Both the position numbers and the translations under genes were made by a program. The notes under the pieces are model-generated. The model saw only the letters and a program-made list of their open reading frames with translations. It was not told the origin of the DNA and did not search any database. Of a DNA stretch of 64,000 nt, positions 23,814-32,950 are shown one piece after another; the stretch's first letter is position 1, and each line of letters opens with the position of its first letter. Origin of the DNA: an uncultured Bacillota bacterium. GTDB taxonomy: Bacteria > Bacillota > Clostridia > Oscillospirales > Oscillospiraceae. The stretch lies in NCBI GenBank assembly GCA_947645675.1, contig CANSDP010000001.1:124001-188000 (forward strand), read 5' to 3'.

Positions 23814-24617
23814 TTATCTGCGGCCGGCCCGCTGCTCCTGGCGGCGCTGGATGCCGGTCTGGGCGGCGTAGGGGCCGATCTCGGCCCAGGGGGCCAGGAA
23901 GGTGCGGATGCCCAGCCGGCGGGCCACCTCCGTCTTGTGCCGCAGGGTGTCTCCGTCGTCGAAGAGGACGAAGTGGGCCCCGTTCTCCCGGCTCATATAG
24001 GTGAAGTACCGGGCGCACAGCTCCCCGGAGAAGAAAACGGAGGGGGACAGCCGCCGCTTCAGCTCGGCCAGCTCCTGGTCGGTGAGGGGCTGGCCGCTTC
24101 CGGTGGGGGAGGGGAGGTAGAAGTCCTCCGCCCGCTTCTCCAGGGCCAGGACCACCCGGCTCTCTCCAAAGCGCTCCAGGGCTTCCTCCAGCCGCTTCTG
24201 GAGGGAGCCCCCCGACAGGGCGGAGGGGATCATCACCCGGGAGTGGGGGGCATGGGCCCCGTACCGCTCCGGCACCAGGAGGGTCCAGCCCCGGCGGGCA
24301 AACTGCTCGTCCAGGCGGGCCGCGATCTGCTCCAGGGGGGGCAGGCAGTTTTCAAAGTCCAGAATGGCCCCGGAGAAGCTCCGGGCCTGACACTCCCGAA
24401 TGACCTCCTGGCACAGTGGACCGGTGGGGGCCAGCGGGCTGAACTCCTGGTCGTCCACCACCATCAGCCCGCCCTTGGGGGGCGCTGTTCCCTCAGACCG
24501 GAACAGATGGGCCCCCGGCCCCAGCCGGTAGGCCAGATGGGCCGGTGTGACCCGCCACCCCTGAAGCAGAGGCAGCTGCCTGGGCGGCAGGGTGATGATA
24601 AAAGTGTCCTGTGCCAT
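23814..24617 (-). CDS. Hypothetical protein, glycoside-hydrolase-like barrel (267 aa)
   Basis: It starts at ATG 24617 with GGGGG about 5 bases upstream. No signal peptide is seen. Segments such as SGAILDFENCLPPLEQIA, WTLLVPERYGAHAPHSRVMI, FGESRVVLALEKRAEDFYL, AHFVLFDDGDTLRHKTEVA and IRTFLAPWAEIGPYA follow the alternating strand/helix pattern of TIM barrels, with a D-F-E-N segment reminiscent of GH18/GH25-like folds. No certain catalytic pair can be named. It is divergent from the yqeG cluster. Function unknown. Confidence 0.65.
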   Translation of the reverse strand: MAQDTFIITLPPRQLPLLQGWRVTPAHLAYRLGPGAHLFRSEGTAPPKGGLMVVDDQEFSPLAPTGPLCQEVIRECQARSFSGAILDFENCLPPLEQIAARLDEQFARRGWTLLVPERYGAHAPHSRVMIPSALSGGSLQKRLEEALERFGESRVVLALEKRAEDFYLPSPTGSGQPLTDQELAELKRRLSPSVFFSGELCARYFTYMSRENGAHFVLFDDGDTLRHKTEVARRLGIRTFLAPWAEIGPYAAQTGIQRRQEQRAGRR

Positions 24618-24629
24618 GGGACTACCCCC

Positions 24630-24658
24630 TTGTCCGAAGTTTCGTCCTGTGATATACT
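24630..24658 (+). promoter_or_regulatory. Promoter of the yqeG-nfo-pepP operon
   Basis: TTGTCC (24630-24635), a 17-base spacer and TATACT (24653-24658), 41 bases before the ATG of the YqeG-type gene. Confidence 0.65.
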
Positions 24659-24698
24659 ACGTTGTACACAGTATGAAATCAGGCGAGAGGTTAGAACT

Positions 24699-25205
24699 AT
24701 GTCCTTATCACCCATCCCCCGAGGGGTTTACCCCTCCATAACCGATATCTCCCCCAAAGCCCTGGCGGAGAAGGGCGTCAGGCTGGTGCTGGCCGACCTG
24801 GACAACACCCTGGCGCCCTACAAGGTGACGGTTCCCCCCGCCGGTGTAATCGCCTGGAAGGAGTCGCTGGCGGCGGAAGGAATCTCACTGTTTCTGCTGT
24901 CCAACAGCCGCAAGCCGGGCCGGGCGCAGAAATTCGCCGAGCAGCTGGGCATCCCCTATCAGGGCCGCTCAGGCAAGCCCAAGAGGGCGGGCTATCTCCG
25001 GGCCATGGAGCGGATGGGGGCGGCGCCCGAGGAAACCGTCATGGTGGGGGACCAGATCTTTACCGACACCCTGGGGGCCAACAACGCCGGGGTGATCCCT
25101 CTGCTGGTTTTGCCCATCCGGCTGGCGGGCAACCCGGGGCGGTATATCCGCTATGCTGTTGAGACGCCCTTCCGTCTGCTGGGAAAAAGGAGGCCCTTCC
25201 TATGA
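24699..25205 (+). CDS. YqeG-family HAD IIIA-type phosphatase
   Basis: 168 residues from ATG 24699. HAD motifs are complete: motif I VLADLDNTLAP (two Asp), motif II FLLSNSRK, Lys in GKPKRAGYL, and motif IV MVGDQIFTDTLGANNAG. The short size without a cap fits YqeG, a phosphatase of unclear substrate (phosphatidylglycerophosphate phosphatase in related families). In Bacillus it sits beside yqeH and aroE; here it leads a different run and its stop overlaps the next start (ATGA). Confidence 0.9.
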   Translation: MSLSPIPRGVYPSITDISPKALAEKGVRLVLADLDNTLAPYKVTVPPAGVIAWKESLAAEGISLFLLSNSRKPGRAQKFAEQLGIPYQGRSGKPKRAGYLRAMERMGAAPEETVMVGDQIFTDTLGANNAGVIPLLVLPIRLAGNPGRYIRYAVETPFRLLGKRRPFL

Positions 25206-26113
25206 GCGCGAAATTCGGCCCCGCGGGCAATTCGGAGAGCTTTTCCAAGGTCCACAGGTCCTCCCTGGCCGCCCCCAAGTGGATTGCCGGTTTTGGCCTG
25301 GACTGCTATGAGTACCAGTGCGGCAAGGGGGTCCACGTGGGGAAGGAGACCGCCGTGAAGATCGGCGAGAACGCCCGGGCGGCGGGGATTTCCCTGTCCA
25401 TTCACGCCCCCTACTTCATCAACCTGGCCAACCCGGAGAACATCCAGAAAAACAACGGCTATGTGCTCACCTCCTGCGCCCTGGCGGAGTGGATGGGGGC
25501 CGGTCGGGTGGTGGTCCACACCGGCGCCCTCATGGGCCGCTCCCGCCGGGAGGCGCTGGACATCGCCAAACGGGGGATGACCGCTCTGCTGGCCGTGCTG
25601 GACACCGCCGGGTTGGGGCACATCGCCCTGTGCCCTGAGACCATGGGCAAGATCAACCAGCTGGGCGATCTGGACGAGGTGCTGGAGTTGTGCACCCTGG
25701 ACGGGCGGCTGGTGCCCTGCATCGACTTCGGCCACCTCTACGCCCGCTCCCTGGGGGCGGACAACGGAGCGGAGGCCTTTTCCCGGATGCTGGACCGGGT
25801 GGAGGAGGTCCTGGGCCCCGACCGGGCCAGTACCTTCCACAGCCACTTCTCCCACATTGAGTTCACACCAAACGGCGGCGAGAAGTGCCACCGCACCTTT
25901 GACGACGACGGGGGCTACGGCCCCAACTGGGTCCCGCTGGCGGCGGAGATCGTCCGCCGGGGCTGGTCGCCCACCTTCATCTGCGAGTCCGCCGGCACCC
26001 AGGCGGAGGACGCGTCTGCTATGAAACGGGTCTACGAGGCGCTTTTGCAGGGGCGGCCACAGGCCGCCCCGACACAATCATCCGAAGGAGCGAAAAAACA
26101 TGAACCACATTGA
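25202..26113 (+). CDS. Apurinic/apyrimidinic endonuclease IV (Nfo)-like protein
   Basis: 303 residues from ATG 25202, overlapping the YqeG stop. The xylose-isomerase-like barrel shows the zinc-site segments: ISLSIHAPYFINLANP (His), GRVVVHTGALMG (His), LCPETMGKINQLGDLDEV (Glu), CIDFGHLYARSLG (Asp, His), FHSHFSHIEFTPNGGE (His) and TFICESAGTQAEDA (Glu). These match Nfo relatives that cut DNA at abasic sites, though the N-terminus is divergent. The last ~18 residues (LQGRPQAAPTQSSEG onward) are encoded by the scattered palindrome at 26046-26070 and run past the start of the next gene, so the repeat has extended the protein. Confidence 0.85.
   Translation: MSAKFGPAGNSESFSKVHRSSLAAPKWIAGFGLDCYEYQCGKGVHVGKETAVKIGENARAAGISLSIHAPYFINLANPENIQKNNGYVLTSCALAEWMGAGRVVVHTGALMGRSRREALDIAKRGMTALLAVLDTAGLGHIALCPETMGKINQLGDLDEVLELCTLDGRLVPCIDFGHLYARSLGADNGAEAFSRMLDRVEEVLGPDRASTFHSHFSHIEFTPNGGEKCHRTFDDDGGYGPNWVPLAAEIVRRGWSPTFICESAGTQAEDASAMKRVYEALLQGRPQAAPTQSSEGAKKHEPH
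26046..26070. repeat. GGGGCGGCC-ACA palindrome inside the 3' end of the nfo-like gene
   Basis: TGCAGGGGCGGCC-ACA-GGCCGCCCC is nearly identical to the element at 18035-18063. It is read through as LQGRPQAAP in the frame of the endonuclease. Confidence 0.8.
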
Positions 26114-27164
26114 AAAAATCGCCGCTAAGTTGGCGGATTTTGGGCTGGACGCCATGATGATTACCAGCGAGTCCGGGGAGCGGTACGCCTTGGGCTTCCA
26201 TGGGGAGGGGCTTCTCCTCGTTACCCGGGAGGGGGCTCAATACACCACAGACGGGCGGTACATCGAGGCCGCCCGGGAGCAGATCGACGGGGCGGAGGTC
26301 CTGCTGACCACGCCGGACAAGGGGCATATGGCCTTTGCCAGGGAGTATATCGAGGCCAAACAGCTCCACAATGTGGGCTTTGAGAGCGGGGCCGTGACGG
26401 TGGACGGCCACAAGAAGTACGCTCAGGCTCTGCCCTGCGTCCTCACCCCCGCCCAGGATCTGTTGGATGGGTTGCGGGCCTCCAAAGACGAGGGTGAGTT
26501 GGCTCTGATGCGCCGGGCCCAGGAGATCACCGACGAGGCCTTCAAGGCCATTTTGAACTTCATCCGCCCCGGCATGACCGAGCGGGAGATTGCCGCCCGG
26601 CTGGTCTATGAGCTGCTCAGCCGGGGAGGAGAGAAGGTGTCCTTCGACCCCATCGTAGCCGCCGGCCCCAACGGCTCCCGGCCCCACGCCGTCCCTGGCG
26701 ACCAGCTTGTGGACGCGGGGATGTTCATTACTATGGACTTCGGCTGCAAGGTGGGGGGCTACTGCTCCGACATGACCCGCACCGTGGCCCTGGGCCAGCC
26801 CACTGAGGAGATGGAGGTGGTGTACAACGCCGTCCTGGCCGCTCAGAAGGCGGGCATCAACGCCGCCCGGGCCGGGGTCACCGGACAGGAGATCGACGGC
26901 GCCGCCCGGAAGGTCCTCCAGGAGGCGGGGTATGGAGAATATTTTTCCCACGGCTTCGGCCACTCTCTGGGGGTGGACATCCATGAGGCCCCCAGCGCCA
27001 GCTCCAAGGAGACCCGCCCCATGCCCGCGGGCGCGGTTATCTCCGCCGAGCCCGGGGTCTATCTCCCGGGAAAATTCGGCGTGCGCATTGAGGACGTGCT
27101 CATCCTCAACGAGACCGGCTGTGAGGATATCACCCGATCGCCCAAGGACCTGATTGTGCTGTGA
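26100..27164 (+). CDS. M24-family metallopeptidase (Xaa-Pro aminopeptidase-like)
   Basis: 354 residues from ATG 26100 (AAGGAGCG 8 bases upstream). A creatinase-type N-terminal domain (residues 1-125) precedes the pita-bread peptidase domain. The dinuclear metal ligands are visible: Asp in ITMDFGCKVGGYCSDMTRT (two Asp), His in SHGFGHSLGVDIHEAP, Glu in VISAEPGVYLPG, and Glu in FGVRIEDVLIL. Its function is cytoplasmic removal of N-terminal residues before proline. The start overlaps the end of the endonuclease gene by 14 bases. Confidence 0.93.
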   Translation: MNHIEKIAAKLADFGLDAMMITSESGERYALGFHGEGLLLVTREGAQYTTDGRYIEAAREQIDGAEVLLTTPDKGHMAFAREYIEAKQLHNVGFESGAVTVDGHKKYAQALPCVLTPAQDLLDGLRASKDEGELALMRRAQEITDEAFKAILNFIRPGMTEREIAARLVYELLSRGGEKVSFDPIVAAGPNGSRPHAVPGDQLVDAGMFITMDFGCKVGGYCSDMTRTVALGQPTEEMEVVYNAVLAAQKAGINAARAGVTGQEIDGAARKVLQEAGYGEYFSHGFGHSLGVDIHEAPSASSKETRPMPAGAVISAEPGVYLPGKFGVRIEDVLILNETGCEDITRSPKDLIVL

Positions 27165-27676
27165 TGGACTACGAAAAAACCTGCTGCTTCACCGGCCACC
27201 GGCCCGACAAGCTGCCCTGGGGAGAGGAGGAGTCCGACCCCCGGTGCCTGCGGCTGAAGGAGGCCGTCGCCCGGGCGGTGGAGGACGCCTATGTGTCGGG
27301 GATCCGGCGCTTCATCACCGGCATGGCCCGGGGGATCGACTTATACTGCGCCGAGGCGGTGCTGGCTCTGCGGGAGGCGGAACAGGACATCGCCCTGGAG
27401 TGTGCCCGGCCCTGTGAAACCCAGGCGGACAGTTGGCCGGAGGAACAGAAGCGGCGCTACCAGTCCATTCTGGACCGGTGTGATTTTGAGACCCTGGTCC
27501 AGCACGGCTATGACCGCTTCTGCATGATGCGCCGCAACCGGTATATGGTGGACCGGTCCTCCCGGCTCATTGCCATCTACAACGGTGTGCCCAAGGGGGG
27601 CACCTTCCAGACCCTGGCCTACGCCATGAAAAAGGGGCTGGCCATCCACACCATCTACCTGGAGGACTTCCTATGA
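27164..27676 (+). CDS. SLOG-family protein (DUF1273/YspA-like)
   Basis: 170 residues. ATG 27164 overlaps the previous TGA. Its CCFTGHRPDKLPWG start and FITGMARGIDLYCAEAVL segment mark the SLOG (SMF/DprA-LOG) nucleotide-binding fold, followed by YMVDRSSRLIAIYNG and GGTFQTLAYAMKKG. SLOG proteins bind nucleotides or nucleotide-derived ligands; some sense signals in defence or stress. This short stand-alone type is common in Clostridia with unknown role. It is coupled to queH downstream by ATGA. Confidence 0.85.
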   Translation: MDYEKTCCFTGHRPDKLPWGEEESDPRCLRLKEAVARAVEDAYVSGIRRFITGMARGIDLYCAEAVLALREAEQDIALECARPCETQADSWPEEQKRRYQSILDRCDFETLVQHGYDRFCMMRRNRYMVDRSSRLIAIYNGVPKGGTFQTLAYAMKKGLAIHTIYLEDFL

Positions 27677-28257
27677 ACACCCTGATGCACATCTGCTGCG
27701 CCCCCTGCGCCAACCGGCCCATCGCCCAGCTCCGGGAGGAGGGCCTGTCCGTCACCGGCTTCTGGTTCAACCCCAATATCCACCCATACACCGAGTACCA
27801 GGCCCGGAAGCGGACGCTGGAGGAGTATGCCAAAGAGATCGGCATGAAGCTGGTCATCGGCGGGACCTACGACCTGCGGCCCTTCATCACCGCTGTGGCG
27901 GGGAACATCGACGGCCGGTGCGCCTACTGCTACCGGGTCCGCATGGAGGAGACGGCCAAATACGCCGCCGAAAACGGGTTTGACAGCTTCACCACCTCTC
28001 TGCTCATCTCCCCCTATCAGAACCACGACGGGATCGCCGCCGCGGCCCGGGAGATGGGGGAGCGGTACGGGGTGGCCTTTCTCTACCGGGATTTCCGCCC
28101 CCTCTTTCAGGAGGGCCAGCGGTTTGCCCGGGAGCATGGGTTTTATATGCAGAAATACTGCGGCTGCATTTTTAGCGAGGAGGACCGGTATATGGCGGCC
28201 AAACGGAAGAAAAAGCGGGCCGGCCCTTGCGCTTCCGGCGGGAAAGAGGTATACTGA
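27673..28257 (+). CDS. queH: Epoxyqueuosine reductase QueH
   Basis: 194 residues from ATG 27673, overlapping the SLOG stop. It carries the Cys pairs of the family: HICCAPCANRP at the N-terminus, GRCAYCYRVRM in the middle, and QKYCGCIFSEEDRY near the C-terminus, which hold a 4Fe-4S cluster and a second metal. QueH reduces epoxyqueuosine to queuosine in tRNA, replacing cobalamin-dependent QueG. Other queuosine genes are not in the window. The Lys/Arg-rich tail (KRKKKRAGP) is usual. Confidence 0.93.
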   Translation: MNTLMHICCAPCANRPIAQLREEGLSVTGFWFNPNIHPYTEYQARKRTLEEYAKEIGMKLVIGGTYDLRPFITAVAGNIDGRCAYCYRVRMEETAKYAAENGFDSFTTSLLISPYQNHDGIAAAAREMGERYGVAFLYRDFRPLFQEGQRFAREHGFYMQKYCGCIFSEEDRYMAAKRKKKRAGPCASGGKEVY

Positions 28258-28267
28258 GGTCACAAAT

Positions 28268-28282
28268 GGGGCGGCGCGCCCC
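28268..28282. repeat. Short GC palindrome after queH
   Basis: GGGGCG-GCG-CGCCCC, 8 bases after the QueH stop codon. It resembles the other scattered palindromes and may act as a weak 3' hairpin. Confidence 0.45.
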
Positions 28283-28309
28283 AAAGACAGTGAATAGGAG
28301 AGGAAGCAT

Positions 28310-30103
28310 ATGAAAAAGCGAGGATTTCTCAGCGCCCTGGCAGCTCTGGCCCTGGTGTTTACCCTGAGTCCGGCAGTCCGGGCGGAGGCGCCTGCGCCGG
28401 CGGTGTCCTCCAACCGGGGGGGACATGAGTATGTAAATGGCCGGCGGTGGGCCCAGCCCGCCAAGTCCTACCTCTATGAGAACCAGTCCGGCGGACTGAC
28501 CCGGGTGGAGTATATTGAGGACCACGTGGTGGTGGAGGACTATGACGCCTCCTTCGGCCTCCAGTCCAGCCGGACGCTCCCGGCGGAGCTCCCCCTGTGG
28601 GGCGGCTTTTTCGCCGGGGAGAAGTATAACTTCCTGATCTTCGGCCAGGAGAACAAGGAGGAGGACGACAGCAGGGAGGTTATCCGCGTCGTCCAGTATG
28701 ACAAGAGCTGGAACCGCCTGGGGCAGGCCAGCCTCAAGGGAGCCAACACCATCGTTCCCTTTGACGCAGGGTCGCTCCGCTGCGACGAGTACGGCGGATA
28801 CCTCTATATCCGCACCAGCCACAAGATGTACACCGCCAAGGACGGGCTGAACCATCAGGCCAACGTGATGATCGCCCTGCGGCAGAAGGACATGGAGATC
28901 ACCGACTCCTTCTGGAAGGTGATGAACGTGAGCTACGGCTATGTCAGCCACTCCTTTAACCAGTTCGTCTTGATCGACCAGGAGGGCCGCATTGTCACCC
29001 TGGATCACGGCGACGCCGGTCAGACCCGGGCGGCGGTCCTGCTGCGGTACAACGCCAAGGCCGGGCAGGACAGCTTTCAGGAGGGGGTCAAGGTGCCTCT
29101 GGAGGATGGCTATTACACCTGGAGCTATGTGAACCGGGTGGATGTCCTGGCATTCCCCCAGGCCGCCCAGCACTACAACGACACCGGCTGCGCCCTGGGC
29201 GGCTTCGCCGAGACCTCCAAGGGCTATGTGACCGCCTATCAGTTCGACGGTACCGCCTCAAACCTGGGCGCGGACAGCCGGGACCTGTATCTGTCCATGG
29301 TGAGCAAGGACCTGAAGGGCCCTGAAACCGTCCGGCTGACCACCGGCCAGAATGTCTCCAATCCCCAGCTGGCTCCCACCGGACTGGAGGGCGGCTATGT
29401 GCTGTGGAACACGGTGGACCAGAAGAACTGGTACACCGCCGCCTTTGGGGATATCCTCTACTACGCCGCATATGACGCCAACGGCGCTGTGGGCCAGGTC
29501 CAGACCGCGCAGGGACAGCTGTCTGACTGCCAGCCCATTTTCTGGCAGGGCAAGGCGGTGTGGTACACCACCGACAACTCCGTCCCCACCTTCTACCTCC
29601 TGGACGGAGCCGGCGTGACTGCCCGCAAGGCCGGTACCGCCGCCGCTCCCGACCCCACCCCTGTTCCCGATACCGCCACGGCCCACGCCTCCACCCAGCT
29701 GGTGCTGGTGGACGGCAAAAGCGTGGAGTTCCAGGCCTACGCCCTTCTGGATGAACAGGGAAACCCCACCAACTATGTGAAGCTGCGGGACCTGGCCTAT
29801 GTGCTCAACGGCACGGGGGCCCAGTTCGAGGTGGACTGGGACGGCGGCGTGGTGGTCACCACCAACGCTCCCTACACCGTCAGAGGAGGGGAGATGGTCA
29901 CCCCCTATGAGGGGAACCAGCCCTGTACCTCGGTTGAGGGCGACACCAATGTGGACGGAAAGCCCGTCCGCCTGGACGCCTTCACCATCTACGACAGCCA
30001 GAATAACGGCTACACCTACTACAAGCTGAGGGACCTGGGCAGCGTCCTGGGCTTCGGTGTGGACTGGACAGACGGGCAGGGCATTACAATCAGCACCCGC
30101 TGA
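28310..30103 (+). CDS. Secreted protein with propeller-like body and C-terminal stalk-type repeats
   Basis: 597 residues from ATG 28310 (AGGAGAGG 7 bases upstream). A signal peptide (MKKRGFLSALAALALVFTL, cleavage near AVRA-E) is followed by ~420 residues rich in aromatic strands (GGYLYIRTSHKMYTA, GYVLWNTVDQKNWYTA), suggesting a beta-propeller. Then comes a Pro/Thr linker (PDPTPVPDTATA) and two copies of a module containing FQAYALLDEQGNPTNYVKLR and LDAFTIYDSQNNGYTYYKLR. These pairs are typical of exported proteins of this group. It probably acts at the cell surface. The end is just before a 16-bp hairpin. Confidence 0.85.
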   Translation: MKKRGFLSALAALALVFTLSPAVRAEAPAPAVSSNRGGHEYVNGRRWAQPAKSYLYENQSGGLTRVEYIEDHVVVEDYDASFGLQSSRTLPAELPLWGGFFAGEKYNFLIFGQENKEEDDSREVIRVVQYDKSWNRLGQASLKGANTIVPFDAGSLRCDEYGGYLYIRTSHKMYTAKDGLNHQANVMIALRQKDMEITDSFWKVMNVSYGYVSHSFNQFVLIDQEGRIVTLDHGDAGQTRAAVLLRYNAKAGQDSFQEGVKVPLEDGYYTWSYVNRVDVLAFPQAAQHYNDTGCALGGFAETSKGYVTAYQFDGTASNLGADSRDLYLSMVSKDLKGPETVRLTTGQNVSNPQLAPTGLEGGYVLWNTVDQKNWYTAAFGDILYYAAYDANGAVGQVQTAQGQLSDCQPIFWQGKAVWYTTDNSVPTFYLLDGAGVTARKAGTAAAPDPTPVPDTATAHASTQLVLVDGKSVEFQAYALLDEQGNPTNYVKLRDLAYVLNGTGAQFEVDWDGGVVVTTNAPYTVRGGEMVTPYEGNQPCTSVEGDTNVDGKPVRLDAFTIYDSQNNGYTYYKLRDLGSVLGFGVDWTDGQGITISTR

Positions 30104-30115
30104 ACCAAACAAAAC

Positions 30116-30155
30116 CGCGCTCAGCCGCCGCGTCTTAATGCGGCGGCTGAGCGCG
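30116..30155 (+). terminator. Perfect 16-bp hairpin between the secreted protein gene and recQ
   Basis: CGCGCTCAGCCGCCGC (30116-30131) pairs with GCGGCGGCTGAGCGCG (30140-30155), loop of 8. Only TTGCAG follows, so termination may be partial. It ends 14 bases before the recQ ATG, with AGGTGA as the ribosome site right after it. Confidence 0.7.
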
Positions 30156-30169
30156 TTGCAGGTGATGAA

Positions 30170-32008
30170 ATGGACAAGCATGAGGTTCTAAAGCAGTATT
30201 TCGGCCACAGTACCTTCCGCCAGGGGCAGGAGCGGCTGATCGATGGCATTCTGTCCGGCCGGGACGTGCTGGGCGTGATGCCCACCGGCGGGGGAAAGTC
30301 CATGTGCTATCAGGTGCCCGCCCTGCTTCTGCCGGGGCTGACCCTGGTGGTGTCGCCTTTGATTTCCCTGATGAAGGACCAGGTGGCCGCCCTGAAGGAG
30401 GCCGGAGCGCCCGCCGCCTATATCAACAGCTCGCTGACAGGGGAACAGCTGCGGACGGTGTACAGCCGTGCCCGTCAGGGGGCCTATAAGCTGATCTACA
30501 TCGCCCCGGAACGGCTGGAGGGGGAGGGCTTTGCCGCCCTGGCCCGGGAGGCGGACCTGTCCCTGGTGGCGGTGGATGAGGCCCACTGCATCTCCCAGTG
30601 GGGTCAGGATTTCCGGCCCAGCTATCTGAGAATCCGGGAATTTGTGGACAGCCTGCCCCGCCGCCCGGTGCTGGCTGCCTTCACCGCCACCGCCACCGGC
30701 CAGGTGCGGGAGGATATCGTCCAGCGGCTGGAGCTGCGGGACCCGGTCCGGGAGGTCACCGGCTTCGACCGGCCCAACCTGTTTTTCGACGTGCGCCACC
30801 CCAGAAACAAGATGGAGGAGCTGACCCGCCTGCTCCGGGAGCGGGAGGGGCGGTGCGGCATCATCTACTGCGCCACCCGGGGCGGAGTGGACCGGGTGTG
30901 CAGGGCCCTGGAGGACAAGGGAGTCCCCGCCGCCCGCTACCACGCGGGGATGGAGGACGGGGAGCGGCGGGCCAGTCAGGACGACTTCCAGTTCGACCGC
31001 AGGCCCGTCATGGTGGCCACCAACGCCTTCGGAATGGGTATTGACAAGTCCAACGTCAGCTTTGTCATTCATTACAACATGCCCAAGAGTCTGGAGGCCT
31101 ATTACCAGGAGGCGGGCCGGGCGGGCCGGGACGGCGAGCCGGCGGACTGCGTGCTGCTCTACTCCGCCGGGGACGTGACCACCGCCCGGTTCCTCATTGA
31201 AAACGGCGGCGAGGAGCTGAGCCCGGAGGACCGGGCCGAGGTCCGCCGCCGGGACTATGAGCGGCTGAATCTCATGGTGGACTACTGCAAGACCACCGGC
31301 TGTCTCCGGGGATATATTCTGGATTACTTTGGCCAGGAGCACGGTCCGGACTGCGGCAGCTGCGGCAACTGCGTCGGGGAGTATACCCAGGAGGACGTGA
31401 CCGTCCCCGCCCAGATGATCCTGTCCTGCGTCCTCCGGGTGCGGGAGAAGCTGGGCTACTACGTGGGCAAGACGCTGATTGTCCGCACCCTACGGGGCAG
31501 CCGGGACCAGCGGGTGCTGGAGCTGGGGCTGGACGGCCTGTCCACCTACGGCCTGATGAGCAAGCTCGCCGCCTCCCGCATCCGGGAGATCATGGACTTT
31601 TTGGAGCTGGAGGGCTGTCTGCGCCTCAACCCGGCCCACTCCACCCTGGAGCCGGCGGGGGAGGCCCGGGCGGTTCTCTTCCAGGGGAAGCGGCTGTCCA
31701 TGTCCGTCCGGAAGGACCGGGCGGAGGAGCGGGCAAAGGAGAAGCGCCGGACGCCCGCCCCGGCGGGAGAGGCCCCGGAGGAGCTGACAGCCGCCCTCAA
31801 GGCGGTGCGGAACCGCCTGGCCCAGCGGGAGGATGTGCCCGCCTACATCGTATTCTCCAACGCCACCCTCACCGACATGGCGGCAAAGCGGCCCCAGAGC
31901 ATGGAGTCCCTGCTGGAGGTCTCCGGCGTGGGCCGGGTGAAGGCGGCGAAGTACGGCGCGGCCTTTTTGGAGGCTATCGCCCAGTTTGAGGCAGGAAAAA
32001 AACTGTAA
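30170..32008 (+). CDS. recQ: ATP-dependent DNA helicase RecQ
   Basis: 612 residues from ATG 30170. The helicase core shows motif 0 ([11 protein letters not shown]), Walker A TGGGKS (residues 39-44), DEAH box (136-139) with [14 protein letters not shown], and the arginine-finger region [12 protein letters not shown]. The RQC domain has four Cys ([17 protein letters not shown]), and the C-terminal HRDC domain ([35 protein letters not shown]) ends at 605. It unwinds DNA 3'-5' for repair and recombination. It has no clear own promoter; the strong hairpin upstream may tune read-through from the previous gene. Confidence 0.96.
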   Translation: MDKHEVLKQYFGHSTFRQGQERLIDGILSGRDVLGVMPTGGGKSMCYQVPALLLPGLTLVVSPLISLMKDQVAALKEAGAPAAYINSSLTGEQLRTVYSRARQGAYKLIYIAPERLEGEGFAALAREADLSLVAVDEAHCISQWGQDFRPSYLRIREFVDSLPRRPVLAAFTATATGQVREDIVQRLELRDPVREVTGFDRPNLFFDVRHPRNKMEELTRLLREREGRCGIIYCATRGGVDRVCRALEDKGVPAARYHAGMEDGERRASQDDFQFDRRPVMVATNAFGMGIDKSNVSFVIHYNMPKSLEAYYQEAGRAGRDGEPADCVLLYSAGDVTTARFLIENGGEELSPEDRAEVRRRDYERLNLMVDYCKTTGCLRGYILDYFGQEHGPDCGSCGNCVGEYTQEDVTVPAQMILSCVLRVREKLGYYVGKTLIVRTLRGSRDQRVLELGLDGLSTYGLMSKLAASRIREIMDFLELEGCLRLNPAHSTLEPAGEARAVLFQGKRLSMSVRKDRAEERAKEKRRTPAPAGEAPEELTAALKAVRNRLAQREDVPAYIVFSNATLTDMAAKRPQSMESLLEVSGVGRVKAAKYGAAFLEAIAQFEAGKKL

Positions 32009-32015
32009 AAAAAGC

Positions 32016-32044
32016 TTGCATTCCCTGGAAGAAAGTGATATACT
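32016..32044 (+). promoter_or_regulatory. Promoter of rpsB-tsf
   Basis: TTGCAT (32016-32021), a 17-base spacer and TATACT (32039-32044), giving a ~110-base untranslated leader before rpsB. The leader has short fold-back segments; a ribosomal protein leader is possible but no named structure is recognised. Confidence 0.65.
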
Positions 32045-32159
32045 ACTCAGGCATTATGCGTGGGAGTGCGGATTTTTCGCCCGGTGCCCGGAAAAACTCC
32101 AGGTTGGCGGAGAATATGATGCCCCCAGAAGAATAACTGAAAAACAGGAGGAAAAAACT

Positions 32160-32885
32160 ATGGCAGTCGTATCTATGAAGCAGCTGCTGGAGGCCGGCGT
32201 TCACTTCGGCCACCAGACCCGCCGGTGGAACCCCAAGATGGCCACCTACATCTACACGGAGCGCAACGGGATCTATATCATTGATCTCCAGAAGACCGTG
32301 AAGAAGCTGGAGGAGGCCTACAACTTCGTCCGCTCCCTGGGCGAGAAGGGCGAGACCCTGCTCTTCGTGGGCACCAAGAAGCAGGCCCAGGAGGCCATCA
32401 AGGAGGAGGCCAGCCGCGTTGGCATGTACTGGGTGAACGCCCGGTGGCTGGGCGGCATGCTCACCAACTTCAAGACCATGCGGGGCCGTGTGGACCGTCT
32501 GGCACAGCTGAAGAAGATGCAGGAGGACGGCACCTTCGACATGCTGCCCAAGAAGGAAGTCATCAAGCACATGGGCGAGATCGCCAAGCTGGAGAAGTAC
32601 CTGGGCGGCGTCACCGAGATGCGCAAGCTCCCCGGCGCCCTGTTCGTGGTGGACCCCCGCAAGGAGCGCAACGCCATCAACGAGGCCCGCAAGCTCCACA
32701 TCCCCATCGTGGCTATCGTAGACACCAACTGCGACCCCGACGAGATCGACTATGTGATCCCCGGCAATGACGACGCCATCCGCGCCATCAAGCTGATCTC
32801 CTCCGTCATGGCCAACGCCATCCAGGAGGGCAAGCAGGGTCAGGACGCCCCCGCCGCTGAGGCTGAGGCTCCCGCCGCTGAGTAA
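32160..32885 (+). CDS. rpsB: 30S ribosomal protein S2
   Basis: 241 residues from ATG 32160 (AGGAGG 8 bases upstream). Family segments: [67 protein letters not shown] and [19 protein letters not shown]. The tail is Ala/Glu-rich ([13 protein letters not shown]). S2 joins late to the small subunit. Order rpsB-tsf is the standard arrangement. An intergenic hairpin at 32891 may reduce tsf expression. Confidence 0.98.
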   Translation: MAVVSMKQLLEAGVHFGHQTRRWNPKMATYIYTERNGIYIIDLQKTVKKLEEAYNFVRSLGEKGETLLFVGTKKQAQEAIKEEASRVGMYWVNARWLGGMLTNFKTMRGRVDRLAQLKKMQEDGTFDMLPKKEVIKHMGEIAKLEKYLGGVTEMRKLPGALFVVDPRKERNAINEARKLHIPIVAIVDTNCDPDEIDYVIPGNDDAIRAIKLISSVMANAIQEGKQGQDAPAAEAEAPAAE

Positions 32886-32890
32886 TTTCA

Positions 32891-32921
32891 AAGCGCCCGC
32901 CCAGGCGGGCGGGCGCTTTTT
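32891..32921 (+). terminator. Terminator/attenuator between rpsB and tsf
   Basis: AAGCGCCCGCCC (32891-32902) pairs with GGGCGGGCGCTT (32907-32918), a 12-bp stem with a 4-base loop followed by TTTTT. Because tsf follows within 30 bases without a visible promoter, it likely terminates part of the transcripts. Confidence 0.75.
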
Positions 32922-32950
32922 CATACAACAAGAAAAGAGGTAATTTAATT

